A stretch of DNA of 64,000 nt from assembly GCA_965116965.1 (NCBI GenBank), contig OZ220743.1:310001-374000 (forward strand), written 5' to 3'. The notes beneath the pieces were generated by a model, which had not been told where the DNA came from, ran no database searches, and saw nothing but the letters and a program-made list of their open reading frames with translations. Positions 53,570 through 62,126 of this stretch are shown one piece after another; within the stretch, counting starts at the first letter, position 1; each line of letters starts with the position of its first letter. Origin of the DNA: Aldehydirespirator sp965116965. GTDB taxonomy: Bacteria > Actinomycetota > Acidimicrobiia > Acidimicrobiales > Aldehydirespiratoraceae. A program made the translations under genes and the position numbers.

Positions 53570-54970
53570 CTACGGGAGGACGTCCAGGTACTCCTCCACG
53601 TCCCAGTCCGTCACGGTGGCCAGGAACCGCTCCCATTCGTCTTCCTTGTAGTGGAAGAACACCTTGCTCATCTCGCCCGGCAGGGCCCGCATGACAACGT
53701 CGTCGTTGCGCAGGTCCTCGAGGGCCTCACCCAGGGTGAGCGGGATCTTCTTGACGTCCTTGCCGGCCTCCATGGCCTCGTAGATGTTGCGCTCCTCAGG
53801 CTCGCCCGGGTCGAGGCCGCGGTCCAGGCCGTCGTCCATGGCCTGCAACAGGCCCGCGAACGACAGGTGGGGATTGACCGCGCTGTCCACCGAGCGGTAC
53901 TCGAAGCGGCCCGGGGCGCTGACGCGCAGGGCGGTGGTGCGGTTCTGGAAGCCCCAGTCCGCGAACACCGGCGCCCAGAAGCCCGTGTCCCACAGCCGGC
54001 GGTAGGAGTTGACCGTCGGCGAGGTGAGGCAGGTCAGCGCCCGCACATGCTCGAGGATCCCGCCGATGGCCTTCATGCCGACGGGCCCGGGCAGTTGCGG
54101 GTTGTCGCCCTCAGGCATGAATTTGTTGTTGCCGTCGGCGTCCCACAGGGAGATGTTGTGGTGGCAGCCGTTGGCCGACACCCCCATGAACGGCTTGGGC
54201 ATGAAGCACGGGAAGGCCCCGAGCTCCCGGCCGACCTGCTTGCAGACCTGGCGGTAGGTGGTGAGCCGGTCGGCGGTGAGCTCGGCCCGGTCGAAGTTGA
54301 AGTTCAGCTCGAGCTGGCCGGGGGCGTCCTCGTGGTCGCCCTGGATCATGTCGAGGCCCATGGCCTCGCAGTACTCGATCACCCTGTGGATCAGGGGCTG
54401 CAGCTCGGCGAACTGGTCGATGTGGTAGCAGTTGGGCTTGGTCATGCCCTCGACGGTCGGCTTGCCGTCGGCGTCGGCCTTGAGCCACATCATCTCGGGC
54501 TCGCAGCCGGCCCGCAGGTGCAGCCCGTGCTTGGCCTCGAACGCGGCGTGCTGGCGCTTGAGGTTGCCCCGGCAATCAGAGGTCAGGTAGGCGCCGCCGT
54601 CCACCTCCTCCTCGCGGCCCCGGAACAAGGTGCACCACACCCGGGCCGTCCTGGAGTCCCAGGGCAGGGGCATGAAGGTCTCGGGCTCGCCGATGCCGAC
54701 CAGCTCGCGGGCTTCGGGGCCGTAGCCGATGTAGTTCCCGTGGCGGTCGATGAAGAGGTTGGCGGTGGAGCCGTACACCAGCTGGAAGCCCTTGCGGGCG
54801 ATCATGCCGAAGTGCTTGGCCGGGATGCCCTTGCCCATGATCCGTCCCGTCACCGAGACGAACTGGCAGTACAGGTACCGGATGTCGTCGGCTTCGATGC
54901 GGGCCTCCACCTCTCGGATCTGCTCCTCGCGTCCGTCGGCGTTGACGAACATCTCAAGATCAGTGGCCAT
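53570..54970 (-). CDS. gmaS: Gamma-glutamylmethylamide synthetase (glutamine-synthetase family)
   Basis: About 466 residues from ATG 54970, five bases after GGGGG. Glutamine-synthetase fold: RYLYCQFVSVTGRIMGKGIP near the N-terminus, EPEMMWL, GDHEDAPGQLELNF (metal Glu), NGCHHNISLWD (substrate loop His), NSYRRLWDTGFWAPVFADWG and RFEYRSVDSAVNPHL. Members of this GS branch next to mgsABC ligate methylamine to glutamate. Without biochemical data a GlnT-type ammonia ligase remains possible. First gene of the minus-strand cluster. Confidence 0.87.
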   Translation of the reverse strand: MATDLEMFVNADGREEQIREVEARIEADDIRYLYCQFVSVTGRIMGKGIPAKHFGMIARKGFQLVYGSTANLFIDRHGNYIGYGPEARELVGIGEPETFMPLPWDSRTARVWCTLFRGREEEVDGGAYLTSDCRGNLKRQHAAFEAKHGLHLRAGCEPEMMWLKADADGKPTVEGMTKPNCYHIDQFAELQPLIHRVIEYCEAMGLDMIQGDHEDAPGQLELNFNFDRAELTADRLTTYRQVCKQVGRELGAFPCFMPKPFMGVSANGCHHNISLWDADGNNKFMPEGDNPQLPGPVGMKAIGGILEHVRALTCLTSPTVNSYRRLWDTGFWAPVFADWGFQNRTTALRVSAPGRFEYRSVDSAVNPHLSFAGLLQAMDDGLDRGLDPGEPEERNIYEAMEAGKDVKKIPLTLGEALEDLRNDDVVMRALPGEMSKVFFHYKEDEWERFLATVTDWDVEEYLDVLP

Positions 54971-55091
54971 TTTTCCCCCTACGGGTGTGGTTGTCGTGCG
55001 GCGAAACCGTAGCGCTCGGTGCGCGGCTCTTGCCAACGTGCCTCACGCCTGGTGCAACCCTACCACTTCGCGCGCTTCAATGCCTAATCTG

Positions 55092-55118
55092 AGTAGAGAC
55101 AGTTTCCCCATAGTAGAG
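55092..55118. promoter_or_regulatory. Direct-repeat site in the gmaS/MFS divergent promoter region
   Basis: AGTAGAG occurs at 55092-55098 and 55112-55118, 20 bases apart (about two helical turns), inside a locally AT-richer stretch about 120 bases upstream of gmaS and 60 upstream of the MFS gene. The spacing suits a dimeric regulator. Speculative. Confidence 0.28.
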
Positions 55119-55173
55119 CCGCCGGTGGGCCTACATCGGTCCGCACCCGGACCGATCCGTAGAGTTGTCCGCC

Positions 55174-56571
55174 ATGGAACGGGTCCCCCGGTCGGCCTGG
55201 CTGACGCTCGCCGTGGTCTCCGTGGCCGTGTTCATGGTGGCCATGGAACTCACGATCATCGCGTTGGCCCTGCCCGAGATCCGCGCCGGGCTGGTGGGCA
55301 CCACTCCTGCCGCGCTGTCGTGGGTGGTGAACGCCTACTCGATCGTGGTGGCCGCGCTGCTACTGCTCTCAGGCTGGCTGGCCGACCGCTACGGCCGGCG
55401 CCGCATCTTTCGCCTGGGACTGGTGATCTTCGCTCTGGGGTCGATAGCGGCAGGCGCCTCCACCAGCATCGGCATGCTCATCGCGGCGCGGGCTCTGCAA
55501 GCCGTGGGCGGATCCATGCAGTACCCCGCCGGGCTCGCCCTGCTCCTCGACGCCTTCCCTCGGACGCGTCACCAGACCGCTATCGGGATCTGGGGCGCCA
55601 TGGGCGGTCTGGCCGCTGCGCTGGGCCCGACGCTTGGGGCGCTGCTGATCGAGGCCTTCGGTTGGCGGGCGGTGTTCTACGTCAATGTGCCCGTTGCGGT
55701 GGCGTCTCTGCTGCTGGGAGCCCGCATCCTCCCCGAGAGCCGGCTCGACCGCAGCCGCGGCCGAGTCGACGTGATCGGAGTGCCTCTGGCGTCGTTCGGG
55801 GTGGGCGCTGTCATCCTCGGGATCGTGCAGGGAGAGGTGTGGGGGTGGGCAAGTGCGTCCGCTCTCGCCGCGTTCTCAGCCGGAGCCGCCATGATCGCCG
55901 GTTTCGTGGCTCGCAGCCTCCGACATCCGGCCCCTCTGTTCGACCTGGGACTGCTGCGGATCCGCACTTTCGTGCTGGGCAATCTGGGCTCGCTGTTCTT
56001 CTCCTTCGGATTCTTCGCCCTGATGGTGCCGCTGCCGACGTTCATACAGGACCTGTGGGACTGGTCGGTCGTGGAGACGGGCCTCGCCTACGCGGTCGGG
56101 CCCATCGTGTCGTTCCTGGTCGCTCCCTGGGCCGGGCGCCTCGCCGACCGGATCGGCAACGCTCCCCTTCTCACGGTCGGATCGGTCTGCGGTGTGGTCG
56201 GTGTGCTGTGGCTCAGGTTCACCATCTCCGACGAGCCCGCGCTGGGCCCGCTGCTGGTGGGCACGGTGCTGGTGGGAGCGTCGGCCGGTACCGGCTTCTC
56301 GCAACTCGTGGGGGCCGCGCTGCGGGACATTCCCGCGGAGCGCTACGCCATGGCCACCGCGGGGCGCACCACCTTCTTCCAGCTGTCGGTGGCGTTCGCC
56401 ATCGCGGTGGCGTTCACCGTCATCGGCCAGCCCGTCGACGTCGCCGGCGAGCTGGAGGCCTACCGGACGACGTGGATGCTGTGCGCGGGCGCCTACTCCT
56501 GCAACCTGGTGCTGTTCGGGGTCGTCTACCCCCGCCGCCGCTTCGCTCGAAGGGCAACCGCACCTGGGTGA
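55174..56571 (+). CDS. MFS transporter, drug:H+ antiporter (EmrB/QacA-like)
   Basis: About 465 residues from ATG 55174. Some 13-14 membrane helices. Family motifs are FMVAMELTIIALALPEI in helix 1, the motif-A-like SGWLADRYGRRRIF, and LLLDAFPRTRHQTAIGIWGAMGGLAAALGPTLGALL in sections across helices 4-5. Exports a small molecule; substrate unknown. Divergent from gmaS, so possibly a methylamine-linked efflux pump, but nothing in the sequence says so. Confidence 0.9.
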   Translation: MERVPRSAWLTLAVVSVAVFMVAMELTIIALALPEIRAGLVGTTPAALSWVVNAYSIVVAALLLLSGWLADRYGRRRIFRLGLVIFALGSIAAGASTSIGMLIAARALQAVGGSMQYPAGLALLLDAFPRTRHQTAIGIWGAMGGLAAALGPTLGALLIEAFGWRAVFYVNVPVAVASLLLGARILPESRLDRSRGRVDVIGVPLASFGVGAVILGIVQGEVWGWASASALAAFSAGAAMIAGFVARSLRHPAPLFDLGLLRIRTFVLGNLGSLFFSFGFFALMVPLPTFIQDLWDWSVVETGLAYAVGPIVSFLVAPWAGRLADRIGNAPLLTVGSVCGVVGVLWLRFTISDEPALGPLLVGTVLVGASAGTGFSQLVGAALRDIPAERYAMATAGRTTFFQLSVAFAIAVAFTVIGQPVDVAGELEAYRTTWMLCAGAYSCNLVLFGVVYPRRRFARRATAPG

Positions 56572-56653
56572 CGGGCCGTCAGCTCGCAGCGGCGTCACCC
56601 CAGCCCAAGCAACCGGCTGCCATCTGTTCACGCTGGCCCGTAGAGTCGTAGCC

Positions 56654-57949
56654 GTGAAATTCGGGATCTTCTACGAGCACCAGCTGCCGCGGCCCTGGCG
56701 CGACGGCGACGAGCAGAGGCTCTTCAACGAGGCTCTGGAACAGGTCGAGCTGGCCGACCGGCTCGGCTTCGACTACGCCTGGGAGGTGGAGCACCACTTC
56801 CTGGAGGAGTACTCGCACTCCTCCGCGCCGGAGGTGTTCCTGGCCGCGTGCAGCCAGCGCACCCGGCGCATCCGGCTGGGTCACGGCATCGTGCTGATGC
56901 CCCCCGGCTACAACCATCCCGCCCGGGTGGCCGAGCGGATCGCCACCCTCGACCTGGTGTCGGGCGGGCGGGTGGACTTCGGCACGGGCGAGTCGTCGTC
57001 GATCCTGGAACTGGGGGGCTTCGGCGTCTCCGTGGACGGCAAGCGCCCGGCCTGGCAGGAGGCCGTCGAGCAGTGCTGCAACATGATGGCCATGGACCCC
57101 TACCCGGGCTACGACGGCGACTTCTTCTCGATGCCGTGCCGCAACGTGGTGCCCAAGCCGGTGCAGAAGCCCCATCCCCCGCTGTGGGTGGCCTGCTCCA
57201 ACCGGGAGACGATCAAGCTGGCGGCCAGGCTGGGCATGGGCGCGCTCACGTTCTCCTTCGTCGACCCCGGCGACGCGGCCGCGTGGGTGCAGGACTACTA
57301 CCGGATCCTGGAGACCGAGTGCGTGCCCATAGGCCACGCCGTCAACCCCAACATCGCCATGGTCACCGGGTTGTCGATCCACCCCGACGAGCAGGAGGCG
57401 AAGCGCAGGGGACTGGACGGCTTCCAGTTCTTCGGCTACGGCCTCGGCCACCACTACATCTTCGGCCGGCACAAGCCGGGCCGCACCGACATCTGGGCCG
57501 ACTACCTCGCCGCCCGGCCGACCATCGTCGATCGGGGCGCCCAGAGCGGCATCGGCACGCCCGAGCAGGTCCGCAAGCACCTTCAGGGCTTCGCGGACGC
57601 CGGCGTCGACCAGGTGGTGTTCATCCAGCAGGGCGGCAACAATCGCCACGAGCACATCTGCGAGACCCTCGAGCTGTTCGCGAGCGACGTGATGGGCGAG
57701 TTCGCCGAGGCCGAGGCCGAGCGGGAGCAGGCCAAGCTGGAGCGCCTGGCCCCCGCCCTCGACGCGGCCATGGACCGCAAGGTGTCGCTGCCGGCGCTCA
57801 CCGACGACGAGATCCCGGTGTTCGAGGCGCTGGGCCGCCGCATCGTGGCCACCCTGCCGCCCGAGGAGGCCTCCAAGGTGGCCAAGACCGTCAAGGAGTG
57901 GGCCGAGACGGACATGCCGATCCACGTGCCCGACGACTTCGGCTCGTAA
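56654..57949 (+). CDS. Luciferase-like (LLM) flavin monooxygenase
   Basis: About 431 residues from GTG 56654; a far longer frame upstream only overlaps the MFS gene. Bacterial-luciferase-family motifs: KFGIFYEHQLPRPW, LGFDYAWEVEHHFLEEYSHS, IRLGHGIVLMPPGYNHPAR, VSGGRVDFGTGE and PPLWVACSNRETIKLAARLG. The C-terminal about 80 residues are helical and charged. Substrate unknown. Confidence 0.9.
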   Translation: MKFGIFYEHQLPRPWRDGDEQRLFNEALEQVELADRLGFDYAWEVEHHFLEEYSHSSAPEVFLAACSQRTRRIRLGHGIVLMPPGYNHPARVAERIATLDLVSGGRVDFGTGESSSILELGGFGVSVDGKRPAWQEAVEQCCNMMAMDPYPGYDGDFFSMPCRNVVPKPVQKPHPPLWVACSNRETIKLAARLGMGALTFSFVDPGDAAAWVQDYYRILETECVPIGHAVNPNIAMVTGLSIHPDEQEAKRRGLDGFQFFGYGLGHHYIFGRHKPGRTDIWADYLAARPTIVDRGAQSGIGTPEQVRKHLQGFADAGVDQVVFIQQGGNNRHEHICETLELFASDVMGEFAEAEAEREQAKLERLAPALDAAMDRKVSLPALTDDEIPVFEALGRRIVATLPPEEASKVAKTVKEWAETDMPIHVPDDFGS

Positions 57950-58070
57950 TCCGATCTTTGTGGCGTTCTGTGACAGTGAACAGTCGCTGTCACCAGCCAT
58001 CACGCCGTTGTACGAGCAACATTGACACAATGATATATTTAACATTGCATTATATGCTACTATTATCTCT

Positions 58071-59264
58071 ATGTGCTCCGCTGTCTACCGTACGCCGGAA
58101 CCAGATAACGCTGACCTGATCGTCATTGAAGAGATCGGTCGGCTCCGGCGCGAGCTGTCCCACTATGTGACGTACCGGCCCCGAAGATGGGCGGGGCACC
58201 TGCGGCGCATGAGCCTTGCCCGGGCCGTACGAGGATCGAACTGGATCGAGGGCTACCGAGCATCGCTCGACGACGTGCTCGACGTCATCGAGGACGAGGA
58301 GCCGCTCGATACCGCCGAACAGACGCGTTCGGCCCTCGCCGGCTACCGGGATGCCATGACGTACGTCCTGGAACTCGCCGAGGATCGAGTCACGATCGAT
58401 GAGTCGCTGCTCAAGTCGCTCCATTACATGATGACCAAGCACGAACTCCGTATCCGGCCCGGCCGCTATCGCACCGGTGACGTCTGGGTGGAGGACGAGG
58501 CCGGCGCCCGCGTCTACCAGGCACCCGACGCACAGTTGGTCGACCACCTCATGGGCTCGCTGGTGGAGTCGCTCGACAGCAGCGACCCGGTCCCGGTGAT
58601 GTTCCGCGCCGCGATGGCTCACCTCAACCTGGTGATGATCCATCCATTCCGCGACGGCAACGGGAGGATGGCCCGGGCCCTGCAGACGATGGTCCTGGCC
58701 GGGGAGGGCATCGTCTCGCCCGTGTTCTCGTCGGTGGAGGAATACCTCGGACGAAACACCAACGACTACTACGAGGTCCTGTCCGAAGTCGGGCAGGGCG
58801 CCTGGCAACCCCACAACTCCGCACGTCCTTGGACGCGGTTCATGCTTCGGGCCCACTATCGACAGGCATGGACGCTGCAGCGACGCATCCACGAGACCGA
58901 GCAACTCTATGACGGTCTGTCCCAAGTGATCGCCGACCGCGGCGTTGCCCCACGATCCATCGGAGCACTCGCCGATGCAGCCCGCGGCCGGAGGCTCCGG
59001 CGCTCGATCTACTCGAAGCTCGTGGAGATCACCGACGGCGATCCGATCTCCGACCTCAGCGCCAGTCGCGACCTGAGGGCCCTAACCGAAGCCGGCCTGC
59101 TCGATGCTGTCGGCGCGGGTCGGGGCCGCACATATCACGGCTCGCAGGATGTGCGCGCCCTATGGGCCGATATCCGATCGTGCCGCCCACCGAGAACTGC
59201 CGACGACCCCTACAAGACGCTCGCCCAGCAGCAACTGCCGGGCATCGACGCGAAACCGCTCTGA
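58071..59264 (+). CDS. Fic-domain protein (AMP-transferase-like) with internal inhibitory helix
   Basis: 397 residues. The catalytic loop is HPFRDGNGRMAR with His191. An inhibitory (S/T)xxxE(G/N) motif, Ser56 to Gly61 in GSNWIEGY, lies N-terminal to the Fic core, the class II arrangement. The C-terminal about 110 residues look like a winged-helix (TEAGLLDAVGAGRGRTY), common in DUF4172/Fic fusions. Upstream (58025-58070) is very AT-rich with TTGCATTATATG, and the ATG has no clear ribosome site. Likely adenylylates a cellular target; could be a solitary toxin-like gene gained by transfer. Confidence 0.9.
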   Translation: MCSAVYRTPEPDNADLIVIEEIGRLRRELSHYVTYRPRRWAGHLRRMSLARAVRGSNWIEGYRASLDDVLDVIEDEEPLDTAEQTRSALAGYRDAMTYVLELAEDRVTIDESLLKSLHYMMTKHELRIRPGRYRTGDVWVEDEAGARVYQAPDAQLVDHLMGSLVESLDSSDPVPVMFRAAMAHLNLVMIHPFRDGNGRMARALQTMVLAGEGIVSPVFSSVEEYLGRNTNDYYEVLSEVGQGAWQPHNSARPWTRFMLRAHYRQAWTLQRRIHETEQLYDGLSQVIADRGVAPRSIGALADAARGRRLRRSIYSKLVEITDGDPISDLSASRDLRALTEAGLLDAVGAGRGRTYHGSQDVRALWADIRSCRPPRTADDPYKTLAQQQLPGIDAKPL

Positions 59265-59424
59265 GCGGCACGACCGCCAACGGCACCGACCCCGACGGCG
59301 ACCCTCGCCGACTACGCGCTGGTGGTGCTAGCACAGCCGGCGCAGAGCACCGCACCGACGCCCGGACCCTGGCCTATTCTGGGGGTGTTGTGGGCTATGA
59401 CGCGCTGCTGTACGCGCAACCCGG

Positions 59425-60576
59425 CTATCGGGCCAGGAGGTCCGGTGTGGGGTTGTCGATCCCGAGCAGCGCGGCCAAGGCGGCCGTCACCTGGTTGCCC
59501 ACGGCGGGGTTCCGCTCGGGCGGCATGAAGCCTGCCGCGGTCAGCCGGTCACCGAGGCGGATGAAGATCGTGCAGAAACGCATGGCCGCGAACACCTCCC
59601 AGTAGTGCGACTCCCGCACGGTCAGGCCCGAGACCTGCTCGTAGCGGGCGATCATCTCAGCTCTGGTGGGATAGCCCTCAAGACGCTCGACGCCCATGTC
59701 GTCGAAGGACATCCGGTCGAACATCAGCCACCATCCCATATCGGCCTCCGTGGGGCTGAGGGCGCACGCCTCCCAGTCGAGCACGGCCGCGGCCCGGTAG
59801 TCCTGCAAGATGATGTTGCCCAGCCGGGCGTCACCCCAGGTCAGCCCGACCCGGTCGTCGCCGGAGTCGTTGGCCTCCAGCCAGTCGAGCGCGGCGTACA
59901 GCACGGGATGCTCCCTGCCCGCCAACTCCGAGGTGACATGGTTGCGGTAGAGGTCGATCTGGAGTGCGGTCGTGGGCCGGCCGGTTCCGCTCGGGTCCAG
60001 CCAGCCCAGGTCGGCGGAGCGCCAGTCCAGGCTGTGGACGCCGGCGATGGCGTCGATGGCCGAGAGCACCATCCGCCGGCGCTCCTCCGGCGTCGCCTCG
60101 TCCACCACGAAGCCCGCCTCGGTGTAGCGGGGCACATCGGCGGGTATGCGGCCGGGCACGAATCCCATCACGAAGAAGGGCGCGCCCAGAACGTCGGGGT
60201 CGGGCTCGTAGCCGAACAGCGGCGGAACCGGGGCTGCTCCTGCCTCCGCCACTGCCTCCATGGCCCGGTACTGGAGTCCAACCGACACCGCGCAATGCGG
60301 CGTCTGGGGCGGGAACATGCCGCCGTCGGCGGGCTCGATCCTGACGGCATAGCGCTCCCGGCGGTCGGTGCCGTCCTCGGTCCAGGCCGCGTCGAGGATC
60401 ACCGTCTCGTTGGAGAACCCGGTGCTGACCGGCACTTCGATATCTACAACGGTGAGACCCTGCCTGGCCGGAAAGGCCCGCCGCATCCACCGTTGGAGGT
60501 TGGCCTGATAGTGGCTGCGATCAGTGCGAAATTTCGGCGCGCTGGGCAGACTGCTCTCCGTCGGGTCGCTCGTCAC
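59425..60576 (-). CDS. Aminoglycoside-phosphotransferase-family kinase
   Basis: About 383 residues from GTG 60576. The kinase core reads GLTWGDARLGNII (the family HGDxxxxN with Trp for His) and VLDWEACALSPTEADMGWW (DxD-type metal site). Such proteins phosphorylate small molecules, and in actinobacteria many sit in lipid or acyl-CoA pathways. A CACAC-6-GTGTG dyad overlaps the start codon (60574-60589). Substrate unknown. Confidence 0.85.
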   Translation of the reverse strand: MTSDPTESSLPSAPKFRTDRSHYQANLQRWMRRAFPARQGLTVVDIEVPVSTGFSNETVILDAAWTEDGTDRRERYAVRIEPADGGMFPPQTPHCAVSVGLQYRAMEAVAEAGAAPVPPLFGYEPDPDVLGAPFFVMGFVPGRIPADVPRYTEAGFVVDEATPEERRRMVLSAIDAIAGVHSLDWRSADLGWLDPSGTGRPTTALQIDLYRNHVTSELAGREHPVLYAALDWLEANDSGDDRVGLTWGDARLGNIILQDYRAAAVLDWEACALSPTEADMGWWLMFDRMSFDDMGVERLEGYPTRAEMIARYEQVSGLTVRESHYWEVFAAMRFCTIFIRLGDRLTAAGFMPPERNPAVGNQVTAALAALLGIDNPTPDLLAR

Positions 60577-60709
60577 ACCGCGTAGTGTGCCGTAGATGGC
60601 CGGCAATTCGCCAGACATCCATCCCGCAACCGGTTCCTGCGGCCGGCTAGTGGCCTGCCGGAGCCCCGGGGTCGGTCCAGAACCCTGGGGCCCGGGATCG
60701 AGACTTGGA

Positions 60710-61936
60710 TCAGATCTGGGTCTGCTGGCTCAGGAACGACCGCTCGGCCAGGCCGTGCCACTCCGCGACGCCGTCGCGGAACTCGCGCCACGGTCCGAGG
60801 ATCCGGGCGAAGTTCGCATCCTCCGAGGCCTTCGCGTCGAGCACGTTCTCGGTCTCAGCCTTGAATGCGGCCATGAGTTCGGGCGAGAACTCCCGTATCT
60901 GGGCGAACCCCTTGACGGTCTGCAGGTCCCTCTGGTTGAGCACATCGTAGGTGGCCATGGTCCTCATGTTGGCGTCGGCGGCGGCGGCCTGGACGGCGGC
61001 CTGGTACTCCGGAGGCAACTCGTTCCACCTCTCCAGGGAGATCTGCACCTCCAGTGCGGTGCCCGGCTCCCACCAGCCCGGGTGGTAATAGAACAGGTCG
61101 CCCTGGAACTCGTTGAGACCCAGGATCAAGTCGTCGGTCGGTCCGACGAACTCGGCTCCGTCGATGGCGCCGGTCTGGATGGCCTGCAGGATCTCGCCGC
61201 CGGCCAGCGTCACCTGCTCACCGCCGAGGTTCTCCAGCACCTGGCCGGCAAGGCCGGGAATGCGCATCTTGAGGCCGTTCAGGTCGGCGACCGTGTTGAT
61301 CTCGTTGGTGAACCAGCCGCCCATCTGGCAGCCGGTGGCGCCCCCGGGGAAGGCGATGATGCCGTGCTCCTCCGCGTAGAACTCGTTGAGCATGTCGATG
61401 CCGCTCCGCCTGCCCTCGTTGTCGAAGGTCCCGTACAGCCAGGCGTTCTGCTGGCGCTGGTTGAGCCCGAAGGGGACCGCCGTGCCGAACTGCTGCACCG
61501 GGCTGATGCCCACGTAGTAGTACGACGCGGTGTGGCCCATCTCCACACCGAGGTCGCGCACCGTCTGCAGCACCTCGAGGCCGCCCACGATCTCGCCCAC
61601 TGGTCGTGGGTTGATGACGAAACGTCCTCCGGTGAGTTCACCCACCCTCTTTGCAAAATACTGCGCAGAGCCGAACAGGGTGACCAGTGAAGTAGGCCAG
61701 CTAGTGGCCATCTCCCAGGTCAGTTCCGTACCGCGCCCATACGCCTGCGACAGGTCCTCCTCCTCCTCGTCGTCGCCTGCACACGCGGCCAAGACGGCAG
61801 TGGCGGCTGCGAACCCGGCTACGCCAAGTCCGCCCTTGATGAACCCTCGCCTGGCCAGACTCGAAGAGCCGGCCCCCTCGGGGATCGAGTCGACAGCATG
61901 ACCGTCGAGCCGGTCCGAGCTTGCTTCTTGAGTCAT
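60710..61936 (-). CDS. dctP: TRAP transporter substrate-binding protein (DctP family)
   Basis: About 408 residues from ATG 61936 with GGAGGG seven bases upstream. The N-terminus has a twin-arginine motif (LARRGFIKGG) and then a lipobox (TAVLAACAGD), suggesting Tat export and lipid anchoring. The binding domain shows PRPVGEIVGGLEVLQTVRDL, MRIPGLAGQVLENLGG, IQTGAIDGAEFVGPTDD and YYHPGWWEPGT; the TGAIDGAEFVGP region is typical of TRAP receptors for 2-oxo or aromatic acids. Serves the DctQM permease upstream. Confidence 0.92.
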   Translation of the reverse strand: MTQEASSDRLDGHAVDSIPEGAGSSSLARRGFIKGGLGVAGFAAATAVLAACAGDDEEEEDLSQAYGRGTELTWEMATSWPTSLVTLFGSAQYFAKRVGELTGGRFVINPRPVGEIVGGLEVLQTVRDLGVEMGHTASYYYVGISPVQQFGTAVPFGLNQRQQNAWLYGTFDNEGRRSGIDMLNEFYAEEHGIIAFPGGATGCQMGGWFTNEINTVADLNGLKMRIPGLAGQVLENLGGEQVTLAGGEILQAIQTGAIDGAEFVGPTDDLILGLNEFQGDLFYYHPGWWEPGTALEVQISLERWNELPPEYQAAVQAAAADANMRTMATYDVLNQRDLQTVKGFAQIREFSPELMAAFKAETENVLDAKASEDANFARILGPWREFRDGVAEWHGLAERSFLSQQTQI

Positions 61937-62126
61937 GAGAATCCCTCCATGTTGAGCGCTTGTTGCTCCGCCATCGACTCCTCCGCAAGGGACGGATGAC
62001 TCCGAGGCGTCGGCGGGCGAGAGAATACACCACTTGCCCGCGGCCTGCCCAAGAAACGCCCACAAATGATCATGCGGACTACTTTCTCTCAATGGCCGCC
62101 CGCGTCGGAAACCGCCTTGCCCGGCG

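Noticed and set aside
53570..54970. Ordinary housekeeping glutamine synthetase (glnA)
   Set aside because: Linkage to the three split glutamate-synthase-like genes and the divergent sequence fit GmaS better; kept as an alternative in the entry.
56192..56653. N-terminal fusion of MFS-region sequence to the luciferase-like protein
   Set aside because: It is an out-of-frame reading of the MFS gene; GTG 56654 begins the conserved first strand.
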